DNA of 64,000 nucleotides from Undaria pinnatifida (Eukaryota > Sar > Phaeophyceae > Laminariales > Alariaceae): assembly GCA_012845835.1 (NCBI GenBank), contig JABAKD010000002.1:7062603-7126602 (forward strand), given 5' to 3'. The notes beneath the pieces were generated by a model. That model saw only the letters and a program-made list of their open reading frames with translations. It made no database searches and was not told the origin of the DNA. The stretch's first letter is position 1. Every line of letters begins with the position of its first letter. This document shows, piece after piece, positions 48,692 to 59,537 of this stretch. Made by a program: the position numbers and the translations under genes.

Positions 48692-49580
48692 CGGTCTACC
48701 TTCTGTGTCCTCTAGATGGGAGCTTTGCTTCACCGTGAGCTATCAGCTGAAAATGTCTTGTAGGGGTTTCCAACTTCAAATATATGCATGCTGGTGTAGG
48801 GGATGAACTGCGATTTTTCCGTGGGCGCCCGAGGACACCTGACACAGACTACCGCCGCTTGCTGCCAGTTGCTGACCAATTTCGAGCGCTCTAGCAAGAT
48901 GCTGAGGACTAATCGGGGTAATGGAAACAGCATGCGGGGGCTGAGTGCATCTTCGCCCCTGGTGTGGGCGCTGGTGAGTGAGAAAATCGAGCTCCAACCC
49001 TAAGCGAGAAATCTACATTCCCTGTTTTTTTCCGGTATAAACACCCGCTTTGGAACTGACGAACTGACAGGTAGGTACCTTACTTTGTACAGACAATTAC
49101 TTGATATTTGTATCAGAGGATATTTTTGAGTCCAGAGAAAGCCAAAGCTTCCACGGCCACATGCACCGCACGCCATATATCGTGTCAGGCTGTGCATACT
49201 TGTACATAGGATGTTCACATACGAGACCCCATGCCATACCGGTGCACTATCCACATGCTCTACCAGAGCGTACCACGGGTATTATTACGTCATTCAGTAC
49301 AGCAGTATGAACTCGTACCTGATACCAGGTAGGATACAACAGCAGAGCACAGCGGGGCGCCCTGCTGCTGACCATGCCACTCCTTGCTGACTTTACCAGC
49401 ACAACATAGACTCACTTACGGTCATGCCGGTACCTTTGGAGGCCCCCCTCGGCAGTTGTCTGGCCTGTCAGACTACTCTCAGCTCTTGATTGCGGAGGAA
49501 ACATATATATTTTAGGACGGATCCATGGACTCTGTTTTTTTTGTTAGTTTTTCCCTTTTTTTGTTTTACACACAATATTT
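48692..49580. other. Upstream flank of the RBM34-like gene; no gene recognised
   Basis: Presumed 5' flank/promoter region. I cannot point to a defined core promoter. Confidence 0.35.
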
Positions 49581-49582
49581 AA

Positions 49583-49630
49583 GGACGTCAGCCGTGAGTT
49601 CGACGAATTTCGGGTCAATACTCACTTGTT
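49583..49630 (+). repeat. R6 core, short copy
   Basis: GGACGTCAGCCGTGAGTTCGA, CGAATTTCGGGTCAATACTCA; preceded by AATATTTAA. Confidence 0.7.
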
Positions 49631-49974
49631 TTGGACCTTTGCTTTTGCGCACCCCATGAAGGCACAAGCCAAACTCCAATAGCCACAGCAGTATCTACGT
49701 ACCGCAAGCACAGCAGAACGTCCTACAATCGACCCTGCACAGAGCAGCGAAGTACATAGCCTGGTACAGCAGTACGTTCGCGTCGACCAGAATGCGACAA
49801 CACATGCGAGAAGACAAGATCAAAACTGTCCCCGAGAGCCACCACGTATCGTACGAATATCTCGTGTTTACTATTGGTTGTCGTTTATTGGGAATTGGGA
49901 CTGATGTTACTCTTTGAATAAGCGCATGTAAAGATATGTTGGCCCTTGAACGACAGCAGCCGAAATTTCCAGGG

Positions 49975-50320
49975 CTTTTCACGGGTCATGACCCGACCCG
50001 CGGGTCAAAGGGGTTTCAAAATCTCGCGGGTCGGGTCGGGTCGGGTCGGGTCGGGTCGGGTCGGGTCGGGTCGGGTCAAAACAGTTTAAAACCTCACGGG
50101 TCGGGTCGGGTTGGGTCAAGAGGTTTTGAAAATCTCGCGGGTCGGGTGGGGTCATGACCGGCGAGATAGGGCTTGACCCGCGAGTTGTTTTCGGCTGACC
50201 CGCGGGTCAAACCCGCGGATCTGGCCCGCGGATCCGCCATTTTCAAACTTATTACAGCTGAGGGCCATTGCCGTGCAGGCGCCCCGCGGGTCCGACCCGC
50301 GGATCCGTAAATAAAATACA
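49975..50320. repeat. (GGGTC)n array and diverged GCGGGTC units
   Basis: Several pure GGGTC stretches separated by CAAAATCTCGC/CAAAACCTCAC spacers; preceded by a GGGCTTTTCACGGGTCATGACCC head shared with other loci. Confidence 0.92.
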
Positions 50321-50934
50321 AACCTTTCCGCTTCCTGCCTCTCTCGTGCCGATGCTCCGATCAGATGTCATCACAGCGTGCAGAACAATCACCAGGCAGT
50401 ACCCCTAGCTACTCGTACCAAGGCATACGGCAGTGTGACGCGAATCCCGTTCCTGCTGAAGCCGTAACAACAGTAGCAATATTACGGTCATACCAGTACG
50501 AAATGTGGCCATACGTAAAAAAGCAAGAAGAGCGGTCGTCGTTGAAGCAGCAGCAGCAGCTGCAGCTGCACAGCAGCAGCACCCTGGCAGCAGCAAGCAC
50601 CAGCAGCAGACAACGCACCCTCGCGGATCGCAGCCCCTGCTGACAGATCCACCGCCCCAGGCTCAGCTAGGCTGCTTGCCGGGGCCGAAGACTGCACATA
50701 TAACTAGGTCGCTCGTCGGGTCGCTCGTCGAGTCGACCCGGTGGCCTAGCGGTACGGGCATGCCCATGCATGTGAGTTGCGGTTTCTTTCCCATTTTTCG
50801 CGCGCACACCACATGACATCATCAGTTGCAAACGATGCGGGTAAAGAAACCTTAGAACACGACATACTGGGAAAAGTACGACGGACCAAGGACCAACCAA
50901 CCAACCGAGGTATACATGCTTTCACCCGTGACTT

Positions 50935-51300
50935 TTCGCCTTTTACCCGTGAGAAATGTCACGGGTCAAGTTGACCTGACCCTCATGAAACCCGCATCTC
51001 GCGGATCACCCGAATTGTGGCGGGTCGGGTCGGGTCGGGTCAGGAAGATTTCAAAACCTCGCGGGTCGGGTCGGGTCGGGTCAGAAGATTTCAAATTCTC
51101 GCGGGTCGGGTCGGGTTGGGTCAGGAGGTTTTCAAAATCTCGCGGGTCGGGTCGGGTCAAGACGTCTCGAAATTCTCGCGGGTCGGGTCGGGTCGGGTCA
51201 AGAGGGTATCGAAATTCCCACGAGTCGGGTCAGCTGACCCGACCCGACCCGACCCGACTCGACCACCGAGATTTGACCCGACCCGTGAAAAGCCCTGAAA
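50935..51300. repeat. (GGGTC)n array with (TTTCAAAATCTCGC) spacers
   Basis: Six spacer-array modules of about 45 bp (AGGAGGTTTTCAAAATCTCGCGGGTCGGGTCG type). The array inverts to GACCCGACCC near 51235-51260, making a large palindrome-like head-to-head arrangement. Confidence 0.92.
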
Positions 51301-51303
51301 TTT

Positions 51304-52470
51304 TCCGATTTAGACCAGATTTTGAGCCGCCTTTGATATCACTCGAGCTGAGTTCCACTTCTCGGCGCGCTGTTTCCTGGACGTGCCTCATCTTGCTCGA
51401 CTCTCCCGACCCTGCCGGGGTCGGCGTCGGTCGTGCTCTCGTCGTCTTTCTGCGAGGAGTGCGTTTTTTCTTTCTGGGTCGAAATAAGGGCATGTGGCAC
51501 AATTTCGATTTGGGCATGATTTAGCTCCCCATTCCCCATGGTAGGAAACGCCTCGCAAATATCAACAAAATAGTATTATTCTTCCTGGTGGGCTGATAGG
51601 CTGAAGAGCACAGAGCGCAGAGGACAAACAAGATAAACACATGTAAATAAATGTTGGCTCTTGCACGAAAACGGTGGCTCTTGCACGAGAGCAACCGAAA
51701 TTTCCTATTTAGACCAGGTTTTGAGCCGTCTTCGAGATCACTCGAGCCGCGGTCCACTTTCCTGCGCGCTGTTTCCTGGACGTGCCTCACTTTCCTCGAC
51801 TTTCCCGACCCTGCCGGGGTCTGCGTCGGTCGTGCTCTCGTCGTTTCTCTGCGGGGGGTGCTTTTGTTGCTTTTTTGGTCAGAATAAGGGCATGCAGCAT
51901 ATTTTTTTTCGAGTTGGGCATGATTTAGCTCCCCATTCCCCATGGTAGGAAACGCCTCGCAAATATCGACAAATAATAATCTTCCTGGTGGGCTGACGGG
52001 CTGAAGAGCACAGAGCGTAGAGGATGAACAAGAGACGACAGCGACAGCGACAGAGATAGATGGCCCAAGCCGTCAGCAACAGCATGTCTGATCCTATGCC
52101 TAGTGCTTATGCCGCCGCAGTCACCCGATCTTTAGTGAGGCAAGCAAGCGGCACCCCGCTGCTTCGACACCTACTTCTAAGGCCTGCGCTTCTGAAGCGG
52201 CCACGGGCGCTGCTCCAGCGATGACGGTCACGACCCTTGCGGCTGCGGACCTGAACCTGATATGCCAATACTCAACTGCTGTGCACTGCTGTACGACGGA
52301 CGAGCATGTACTCGTATCTACCCGTCATGTGTAAATATGTTGTCTCTGTCGTTTTAGCGATCGAGAGGCCCGATTTAGACAAGGTTTTGAGCTGTACGTT
52401 GACACCCTATATATAGCTCGAGATGAGTTCCGCCTCTCGGTGCGCTGGCTGTTGAATGTGCCTCATGTTT
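51304..52470 (+). repeat. ~340-bp duplicated segment, three copies (third cut short)
   Basis: 51304-51640 and 51694-52036 are collinear: TTTAGACCAG(A/G)TTTTGAGCCG, GTTTCCTGGACGTGCCTCA, GACCCTGCCGGGGTC, GGGCATGATTTAGCTCCCC, TCTTCCTGGTGGGCTGA. 52366-52470 repeats the first 100 bp and stops at the LTR retrotransposon. Confidence 0.88.
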
Positions 52471-52482
52471 ATATTATACCGC

Positions 52483-52749
52483 TGTACCGCTGTGGTCGTA
52501 TCATTGGGCATTTTACCGTACGTAGAATGGTTGGATACATTTGTCAGGGAGTTCAATTGTCATTACTGACGGTTTCTTGTGAGCTCTTGAGATATTGAGA
52601 TACGAACGGGAAGGTCCATGGCCGATGGCATGGCATTCCCCGTGCGATAACGAACGAACTATTGCATTGTGGACAAACGCACTCCGAGCCTACGAGGAGA
52701 AGTCCTCGGAGCTGATACCACCGGGCCCGCGGTCGCGCGAGTCGGTACA
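52483..52749 (+). repeat. 5' LTR
   Basis: 267 bp; TGTACCGCTGTGGTCG start, GGTACA end (short inverted terminal repeat TGTACC/GGTACA). Alignable throughout with 55853-56120. Confidence 0.92.
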
Positions 52750-52861
52750 ATTCAATTAAAATTGGGTAAGTTCTGCTTACTGCCCAAAACGTGACCAATT
52801 TGCTTTTCGGGGGCCGGAAAGCACTGTTTTGCGTGCTGGTGTGGGACACCAGCCGAAAGCA

Positions 52862-53865
52862 ATGGGAAACCCTACAGCAGCAGAGGAGCACGAGCGCAGG
52901 GCGCTGACGGAGTCCATTCTGCAAGCTGGGGCAACCCGAGAGGTGGAGGCCGAGCCGGCGGCCGGCTGAAGCCGGAAATCAAGGTGACGATCGGGGAGAT
53001 AGACCGCCTAGGTTGTGTGGTGATGTTGTTACCTTCGAAGATATGCATGAATTTCTTGTTGCCTACTCGGAGTACGAGCAGCAGATGCATATCACAAACC
53101 AAGATGGAGGAGACCGGGTACTCGTGAGGAGGCGAGAGCTGGTAGATTCGGCGACCCAAATGATGGTGGCTGATGAGTTCTACGATTGCAAGCCCTGGGT
53201 CGACCTCTCCGAGGAGGAGCTATTGCAAGGGCTCAAAAGGTTTGCTGGCGTTGATATTCAACAGACGAGTGATGAGGATTTCTGCCGTCAGATATTCAGT
53301 GTGCTGAAGATGGATGCGAGCGTGCCTGTAGATAGCAGGGTGTTCATGCAAATACGTGCCCTGCCGAAATACCTTGCTGACAGCGGGCTCACAGAGGTGG
53401 TGAGGCCCAATGGTCGGCAGTGTACAAGCATGGCAAGGTGCTGGTGGAGGCAATAGCGGCTGGAATCGAGCCACTCGAGTTCCGCCGCAAGGTGGAAAAA
53501 ATATGCGTTTCGATCTCGTAACGCATGACCCTGATGCGTTGTTCAGCATAATTGCCAAGCAGCAACGGGATCAAGCCGTCATTGAGGCCAACGATGCTGT
53601 ACGCCGGCAAAAAGCAAAGCGGCGTGACGCTAGGTCGGTGGCTGTTGCAGGGACCGCGCCGCAGGGAAGTACTGCTCTCGGGCACGACTCACGCGAGAGT
53701 GCCAAGGCTGCTGGTGTGAACGCAGAGCGGAACCGTCGGTACGACAACAAGGAGTGCTTTGTGTGTGGCAAGCAAGGTCACAAGCAGCGGGACTGCCCCC
53801 AAAGCCAGGAGGGCAAGGCGGGAAAAGGCGTCCATTGCCAGACCCACGGCCAGACCCCTGTATAG
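52862..53865 (+). pseudogene. gag of the LTR retrotransposon, frameshifted
   Basis: Three successive frames: from ATG 52862 (MGNPTAAEEHERRA) to a stop near 52968; 53013-53456 (a helical, acidic capsid-like segment, DLSEEELLQGLKRF); 53410-53865 with the zinc knuckle CFVCGKQGHKQRDC (about 53757-53798), C-x2-C-x4-H-x4-C. Frame changes mean no single polyprotein can be made. Confidence 0.88.
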
Positions 53866-55100
53866 CAGCAGCAGTCCCCAAGCGGTCCCGCTCATCATAT
53901 CTGGAGCAAGACAACCGGGATGGCCCCTGCATCTGCCACCCCTCGAGCTAGTGCGTACAAGACCGCCTCAAAAGCGATGGTTACGGAGACCGAACCTGCT
54001 GTGCCTGAACCATCTACGCAGAATGACAACGACTACGTGTACATTCGCGTGCCGCGGGAAAGGATGGCGCCAGTGGATCAAGGGCTCACCGAGACGGTGC
54101 GGCATCAGGTGTCCCAGAGCGCTGGGCCGCAGAGTGCAGCGCCAGTTCTTCACTCCGTTCCGGTGCAGCTGCCGGCACCCGCGTCGCAGCAGTCATGTGG
54201 TGATACCAGCACCATTTCATAAGCGCGTGTCTCGGTCTTACAGCCGGGTGGAAGTGGTGATACGAGCGTGGATACGGTGGAGACCGAACCGCACTTGGAG
54301 GCCCTGACGCGGCATATCGCAAGGCGTCTCGTGGTTCCCGGTGCTCCCGCGACTGCTGAGGCTAAGGTGCTCACGGACTCTGGTTCAAGCATCGCAGCAA
54401 TGTTGGAGGAGCTGGTACAGGCCCTGCGGGGACAGGTGGGGATGACGCAAACCGCGTATCGCAGGCGTTTGTTGGGCATGCGCGTGTGGTGACGTTGTTG
54501 GGCCAGGAGTGCGATATTGAGACGCAATCGTGTCCACTCCACTTAACGATCGATACACCATGGGGACCAGTCCGATTTACCATGCCGTTCATCATGGTCC
54601 CTGGGAGAGGCGATGTGGTCATCATCGGGCAGAAGCCACCGAGAGAGAAACTCGGCATCGACATCATGGCGCAGCTTGAAGCCTGTGTGCTGAAGGCACA
54701 AGGGCGTCAAGATGGCGCTGGGATGGAGCTTACAGCTCGTTCTGTGGGCGAGCCCAATGATGGTGCTCTGCTGCGAGCGACGATGGCTACCACAGCATTC
54801 GTGCCGGGCGGTGACGCGCCAGGCGACGCGGATGATGAGGTCGCACTGACGCTGCCGTCTCAACGACCCATGATATTCCAGAATTCCAAGGTGGAAATGA
54901 GGGATCGTGCAGGCGTGTTGGAGACGGATGTCGATGACGCTGGTGACCTTGGCTCCCCGCCGGAATGTGCCAAGATGCTGCGCGATATCGTTTTTCGCAC
55001 GCACCTTGACGTGCTATGTCGGGCGTTGTCGGGTGACCCACCTGAACGCCAGAAGCCTGGGGCGGTCCGGTTTCTTTCAGGTGCAAGGGTGGTGCCGGCG
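53866..55100 (+). pseudogene. Linker and aspartic-protease part of gag-pol, broken
   Basis: After the gag stop, frames continue through YVYIRVPRERM (about 54040), then AKVLTDSGSSIAA near 54362-54400, the retropepsin-type D-S-G active site, and DVVIIGQK..REKLGID near 54612-54660, the C-terminal protease hydrophobic G box. The region then reads PPECAKMLRDIVFRTHLD before similarity to the normal element ends near 55110. Confidence 0.8.
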
Positions 55101-55149
55101 AAGCCCCCACCTGAACGTAATTGCCTGCGGTGGAGTACGGCGGAGTCTT

Positions 55150-55351
55150 GCCCAGACTGCCGCTCGGTTGTGACGACGAGTTTGTCGTCAAGATGGCCTG
55201 GGAAGGGCCGGAGGAGGCGGAGAGTACCGGGGAGCCGGTGTCACGCGGGTTTGATGACGCGACGGCCGTGCTGCGAAAAGAGCTCAAGGCGCTGCGGCTG
55301 AAGACGGATCGGAAGCGGGGACTCGTACAGCGGTATGGGCTGCGTTTTTGA
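55150..55351 (+). pseudogene. Chromodomain-like C-terminal end of pol, fused to the protease region by deletion
   Basis: DDEFVVKMAWEGPEEAESTGEP is a chromodomain-like V-x-W-x-G-x..E-S-(x)-W/G-E-P pattern (here split in two steps: VVKMAWEG and ESTGEP; the usual Trp is Gly), followed by an RKELKALRLKTDRK helix and a stop. In intact chromoviral elements this follows integrase. Confidence 0.65.
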
Positions 55352-55852
55352 TCATATTGTGGTTTATGGGGGGATCCCGAATTCTGAGTCACTGATTCCC
55401 GGTTTTATCTCAATTTTGCATTTCGACTTGTTTTTCTGGCTTGGAATTTATGCGCAGGGCGCTGATAGCACCTGGCGCAGCCACAGGTGGCGGTTCGTCG
55501 CCGAGGCTGTGTGTGGACAGAGCATGTCCGGGGTTGATCCTTCCGTTTTGCAGGGGTGGCTATTGTGCTGGAGTACACATTTCTTATGTGGTCTGGGCTT
55601 CGGCAAGTTGCATGCGCAATTGGAGATATGACGCGTGGTGCGTGGTTTGCTTGAAGATGCAGTCGTGATGACGAGGCTACTGAACAACCGTTGTTCACCG
55701 TCAGTGAACGTGGTAGAACTTAGGTCGTGGTGAAACTGACCGGGATGTGTTGGACTTGACCATTGCCCAACGTACGGACAGCTATGTTTATCATAGCTAC
55801 TCGATTTGAGCCAACTTGTGGTTGGTAGCCCGACATGGGCTTTGGAGGGTGC

Positions 55853-56120
55853 TGTACCGCTGTGGTCGTATCATTGGGCATTTTATCTTACATATAATGG
55901 TTAGATACATTTTGTCATGGAGTTCAATTGTCATCATTGGCGATTCTTGTGAGCTCTTGAGATCTTGGGATACGAACGGGAAGGTCCATGGCCGATGGCA
56001 TGGCACTTCCCCGTGCGATAACGAACGAACTATTGCATTGTGGACAAACGCACTCCGAGCCTACGAGGGGAAGACCTCGGAGCTGATGCCACCGGGCCCG
56101 CGGTCGCGCGGGTCTGTACA
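55853..56120 (+). repeat. 3' LTR
   Basis: Collinear with 52483-52749. The following sequence (CAACTGCTATACGCTGT..TACGAC) also resembles 52262-52335 upstream of the element, so the insertion site is itself repetitive. Confidence 0.92.
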
Positions 56121-56124
56121 ACTG

Positions 56125-59100
56125 CTATACGCTGTCGTACGACGTACGGACGAGTATGTATTTGTATGCACCTCTCATGTATTTCTGCCGACGCTTCTCT
56201 ATGCTGCTATCCTGCTGTTTCTGCAACTGCAGTGTTGCTGTGTGCTGCTGCTGTTCATCATTGTGTACAGGATTACGTAAATTGTTGATATGTTTATTGG
56301 ACCCGATTCATTAAAATATTTTGTTTATGCACCCTTTGGCAGTGCTGCCGCATAGACAGCCTTGATTTATCTATAATCCTATAATCAGAATATATATAGA
56401 ATACACCCTACAAAATTAAGGGCATGCACGAAGCCAAGGTGGGTGGCAGCCGGCGGCGACGAAGCCCCGCTGGTGGTTTATAAAATTATTCTACCAACGT
56501 CAGCTGTGAGTTCGACAAATTTACGGTCGATACTCATCTTTGCAATCTGCGTAATGCACCGGTCGCCCGGTTGCAATAAGTTTCACGAGTCCCAATACAA
56601 TCAGTGGTAATAATAGACATTAAGCCTGTTATGGGTCGTGAAGGCATTAATGTGTTGGGTGACATGGAAATAATTATCCATTGCAGTACGACGAAATTGA
56701 TGATGTCGTACTCGTGTTGATGTATTACACCGCTTTTGTCACAGTGAAATCGACTGAAAAATAAGATATCCTTTAGTGTTATCATCAACGATCTAGGCAT
56801 CACGATGACGATTTTTGACGTTTTCCAAGTACCGCTGACACTCACCCCTCTGACGTACCGCCACCTAGACGCAATATACTCTTTTTTGTCTGGCATGTTC
56901 TTAAGGTGGCGCTGACCTGACCAAAACAAAAAACATTCGTCTCTTTGCTGACACTTCAACCACAGTGCTACATATGTGTGTGCTTTTTATATGAGTTATT
57001 TTGCCTTGTGACAACGATTAACCTTTATTCTACTGTTTCTTCTACCCATCGACATCCAGCACATCCCTGTATCCGCACCGGTTCGTCATCCCAGAGAGAG
57101 GCAAAGGCTCTTGTCGTAAACGAGACATACATATACATCGCAATGGCTGCAGCAAGACACCACGTACACATCATACGGTATTACTCATTTGCCTGGCGTC
57201 CGGGTTGTTTTCTTGACTCTTGGCGGCGGGGCTCTTGTCATTTTCAAGTCGCCAGTTTGCACCTACAATCAGATCATGGACCTCTGTCCGCTTAACATAG
57301 TTTGCTCTATTTTTCTTCCTGGTACCTAAATAGCTAGTACCGGTACACGCTAGCGTTGGTCTGCTTGTTTGCCCTTGTTGCTTTACAGCTTTGTAGGCCA
57401 GAGGGTGCCAGGGGTATCATGTTCAGGTGATATATTCTGTATGGCGTGATATGACTAGCAACAAGACACAGAAGGATACCCTGCTGACCATGCAACGCCC
57501 TGCTGACCTATTCAGAGCTTTACCCGCAGACAATATGATATCATATGCACCATACACGTTAGCGTTGGCTACTTGTTTGCGCTTATTCCTGTGAAAATAA
57601 TGTAACATCGGCCCCCGACACAACGTAAACTATGTTGTTTCAATACATCTGAAGCTATGATACGAGTTACAGCAGCACAACATGATAAACAGCAGTAATA
57701 CTCCCGCTGGTGTATGATATGAGCCAGGATCGATTGAAACCAGATAAGCGAGTCAGGTCACGAAATGACAAATATAATGCAAATGTTTGCACGTGTCAGA
57801 CAGATGATGATCTGCATGACCCTGACCCAGATAGCATAGATCAGGTTAGGACATACCGGGTACTATGTACCAGGTATATCGAGTATATACGTATAGCTCA
57901 TGCGTATCTTACATGCGAGCCCTAAGAAATGCACAGATCACACAAATCGAACCAGATCATAGTACAATATGGTTACTAACCGGCGCACGCGCATGATAAC
58001 ATATGAGCACACCCCGTAGAGCATTGAATAATTTCCCAACACGCTCAGATCATTCGAACCCTATCGGCCAGCCTCGTGGACTGGTGGAAATGGTGCAGAT
58101 CCGTGAGAAGGATCTGTGCGATCTGTACAACGACCTGATCTGTCCGACGGGTGTACTATTGCACTGCTGTTGTATGTTGCACCAGACACCAAGTGACCGG
58201 TACAGTCGTTATATCCTTACCGGTGGTGCCTTACCATACGGCAATATGCGCACTAAAGTGGGACCTCGAACTATCCTGGGGTAGCACGGTACTCGGGAGG
58301 GGCGGTACGATATGAAGTACGACGGAAGGAGGTGCACACGACGCGCTCAGGCAGCACCATGATGGTTGTGTGGGTGAACGCTATTTCTTGAAGGTCGACA
58401 CGACCGCATTTGTCGCTTGTTAGGCTGCTACCCCTAGATTCCTAAAGGGTTAACCCCTTGGAGCCGCCTATGCAGGGCATGTAAAGAAACATGTAGGATA
58501 CACTATGGTAAAAGCAATTTTTTGTGTGCACGGCATGTGGTTCCAGTAATAGGAGAAGGGATTCGATAAAACGCCCTGAAATCTATCCAAACGCCTAAGC
58601 CTAACACTATCAATTGCCCTAACCCCCCAACTAAAGCCCCGGGACGGCCTATGTAGAAGTTTCCCGCGACAAAACTAGCCGAAATAAATTTACCGGGAAA
58701 TTCGTCAACCATGTTGTAATTAACACCTGGTACGTACTCTTTTTGGCCGTTATCGTACCAGTTCAATGTAATATACCCTTATTAACGGGCCGCTCGTATA
58801 CTGCTGACCCCTTCGGTGCTTCACGAGGGAAAAAATACCATGAAAAAACTCAAGTAGGCGGGCCGGGTCGTTGGGGGTCGGGGACGCATTCGAACTGCAG
58901 CGTAATGAGCTGCGCGGCACGTGTGCAGCGTGGTGATATATACCCGTACTGCTGAACGTTCCTCCTGAACGGTCGATAAAATCTTACAAGTGGTATTGGT
59001 ACACATGTTTGCGGTCGACGTAATCGGGCTTCAAAAGGGCGAATAGCGACAGCTACTGTGACTGTATTGTATGGTATAAGATTCACTTGATAAAAGGATA

Positions 59101-59150
59101 CACTTCCCTTCACAGCTGTCAGATTTTGTCCCCCTCAGAAACGGGTTTTA
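56125..59150. other. No gene recognised; R6 copy at 56495-56560
   Basis: Three kilobases with short frames only. 56495-56560 is an R6 core (AACGTCAGCTGTGAGTTCGA). The rest is presumed intergenic before the oligopeptidase gene. Confidence 0.4.
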
Positions 59151-59350
59151 TAGTTTCCGCGCACAGACTGACTAAAATCATCCTGTTGACCCTGATAGCT
59201 ACACTGTAGTTGTAAGGGGAGTCGCCGACCTATATCCTTAATGAGGACACACAACTCGTAATGCGCGCGATCGGAGTATCACACACAGCTTGCAAATATG
59301 AGTTTCGACGAAATCTTCGATCTCACAGCTGGAGTGTATTTTCATTTTTT
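59150..59350 (-). repeat. R6 element, long copy, just upstream of the OPB exon
   Basis: The reverse complement matches 36370-36560 from the AACTATAAAA end to the AAAATACACTCCAGCTGTGAG end. Its end lies about 50 bp before the acceptor at 59400. Confidence 0.88.
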
Positions 59351-59399
59351 ATAGTATTTGGTATCGTTTATACTTGTTTTGCTGTTTTCGTTCTCGCAG

Positions 59400-59537
59400 G
59401 TAGGAGGAAGCCTGGCGGTGTCGGCCGTGGCCCTTGGCATGAAGGGCAGGGCCAGGATGAGCACCAGGGCCCCTCGGGCTGCCAAGCGCCCCTTCCCCGT
59501 GCGCTTCGGCAAGGTCTCAGGGGAGAATCGAGGAAAG
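59400..59537 (+). CDS. OPB: OPB, first recognised exon
   Basis: Acceptor TTCTCGCAG, 46 codons ending FGKVSGENRGK; donor GTGAGA. Confidence 0.85.

Larger units (their letters stand above)
52483..56120 (+). mobile_element. Ty3/gypsy-type LTR retrotransposon, internally deleted, with both LTRs
   Basis: LTRs are 52483-52749 and 55853-56120. Each begins TGTACC and ends (G/T)GTACA/TGTACA (TG...CA). They are collinear with scattered substitutions, so insertion is not recent. Flanks ACCGC and ACTGC may be a 5-bp target duplication with one change. The interior has gag-like frames (52862-53865), a CCHC knuckle, a protease with DSGS, and a chromodomain-like end (about 55165-55350). Reverse transcriptase, RNase H and integrase are missing. 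GGGCTTTGGAGGG before the 3' LTR may be the polypurine tract. A primer-binding site is not clear. It is non-autonomous and frameshifted. Confidence 0.9.

Noticed and set aside
48692-48733. Longer N-terminus of the RBM34-like protein starting at 48733
   Set aside because: That position is GTG, not ATG, and a stop lies three codons upstream; ATG 48691 fits the family N-terminus.
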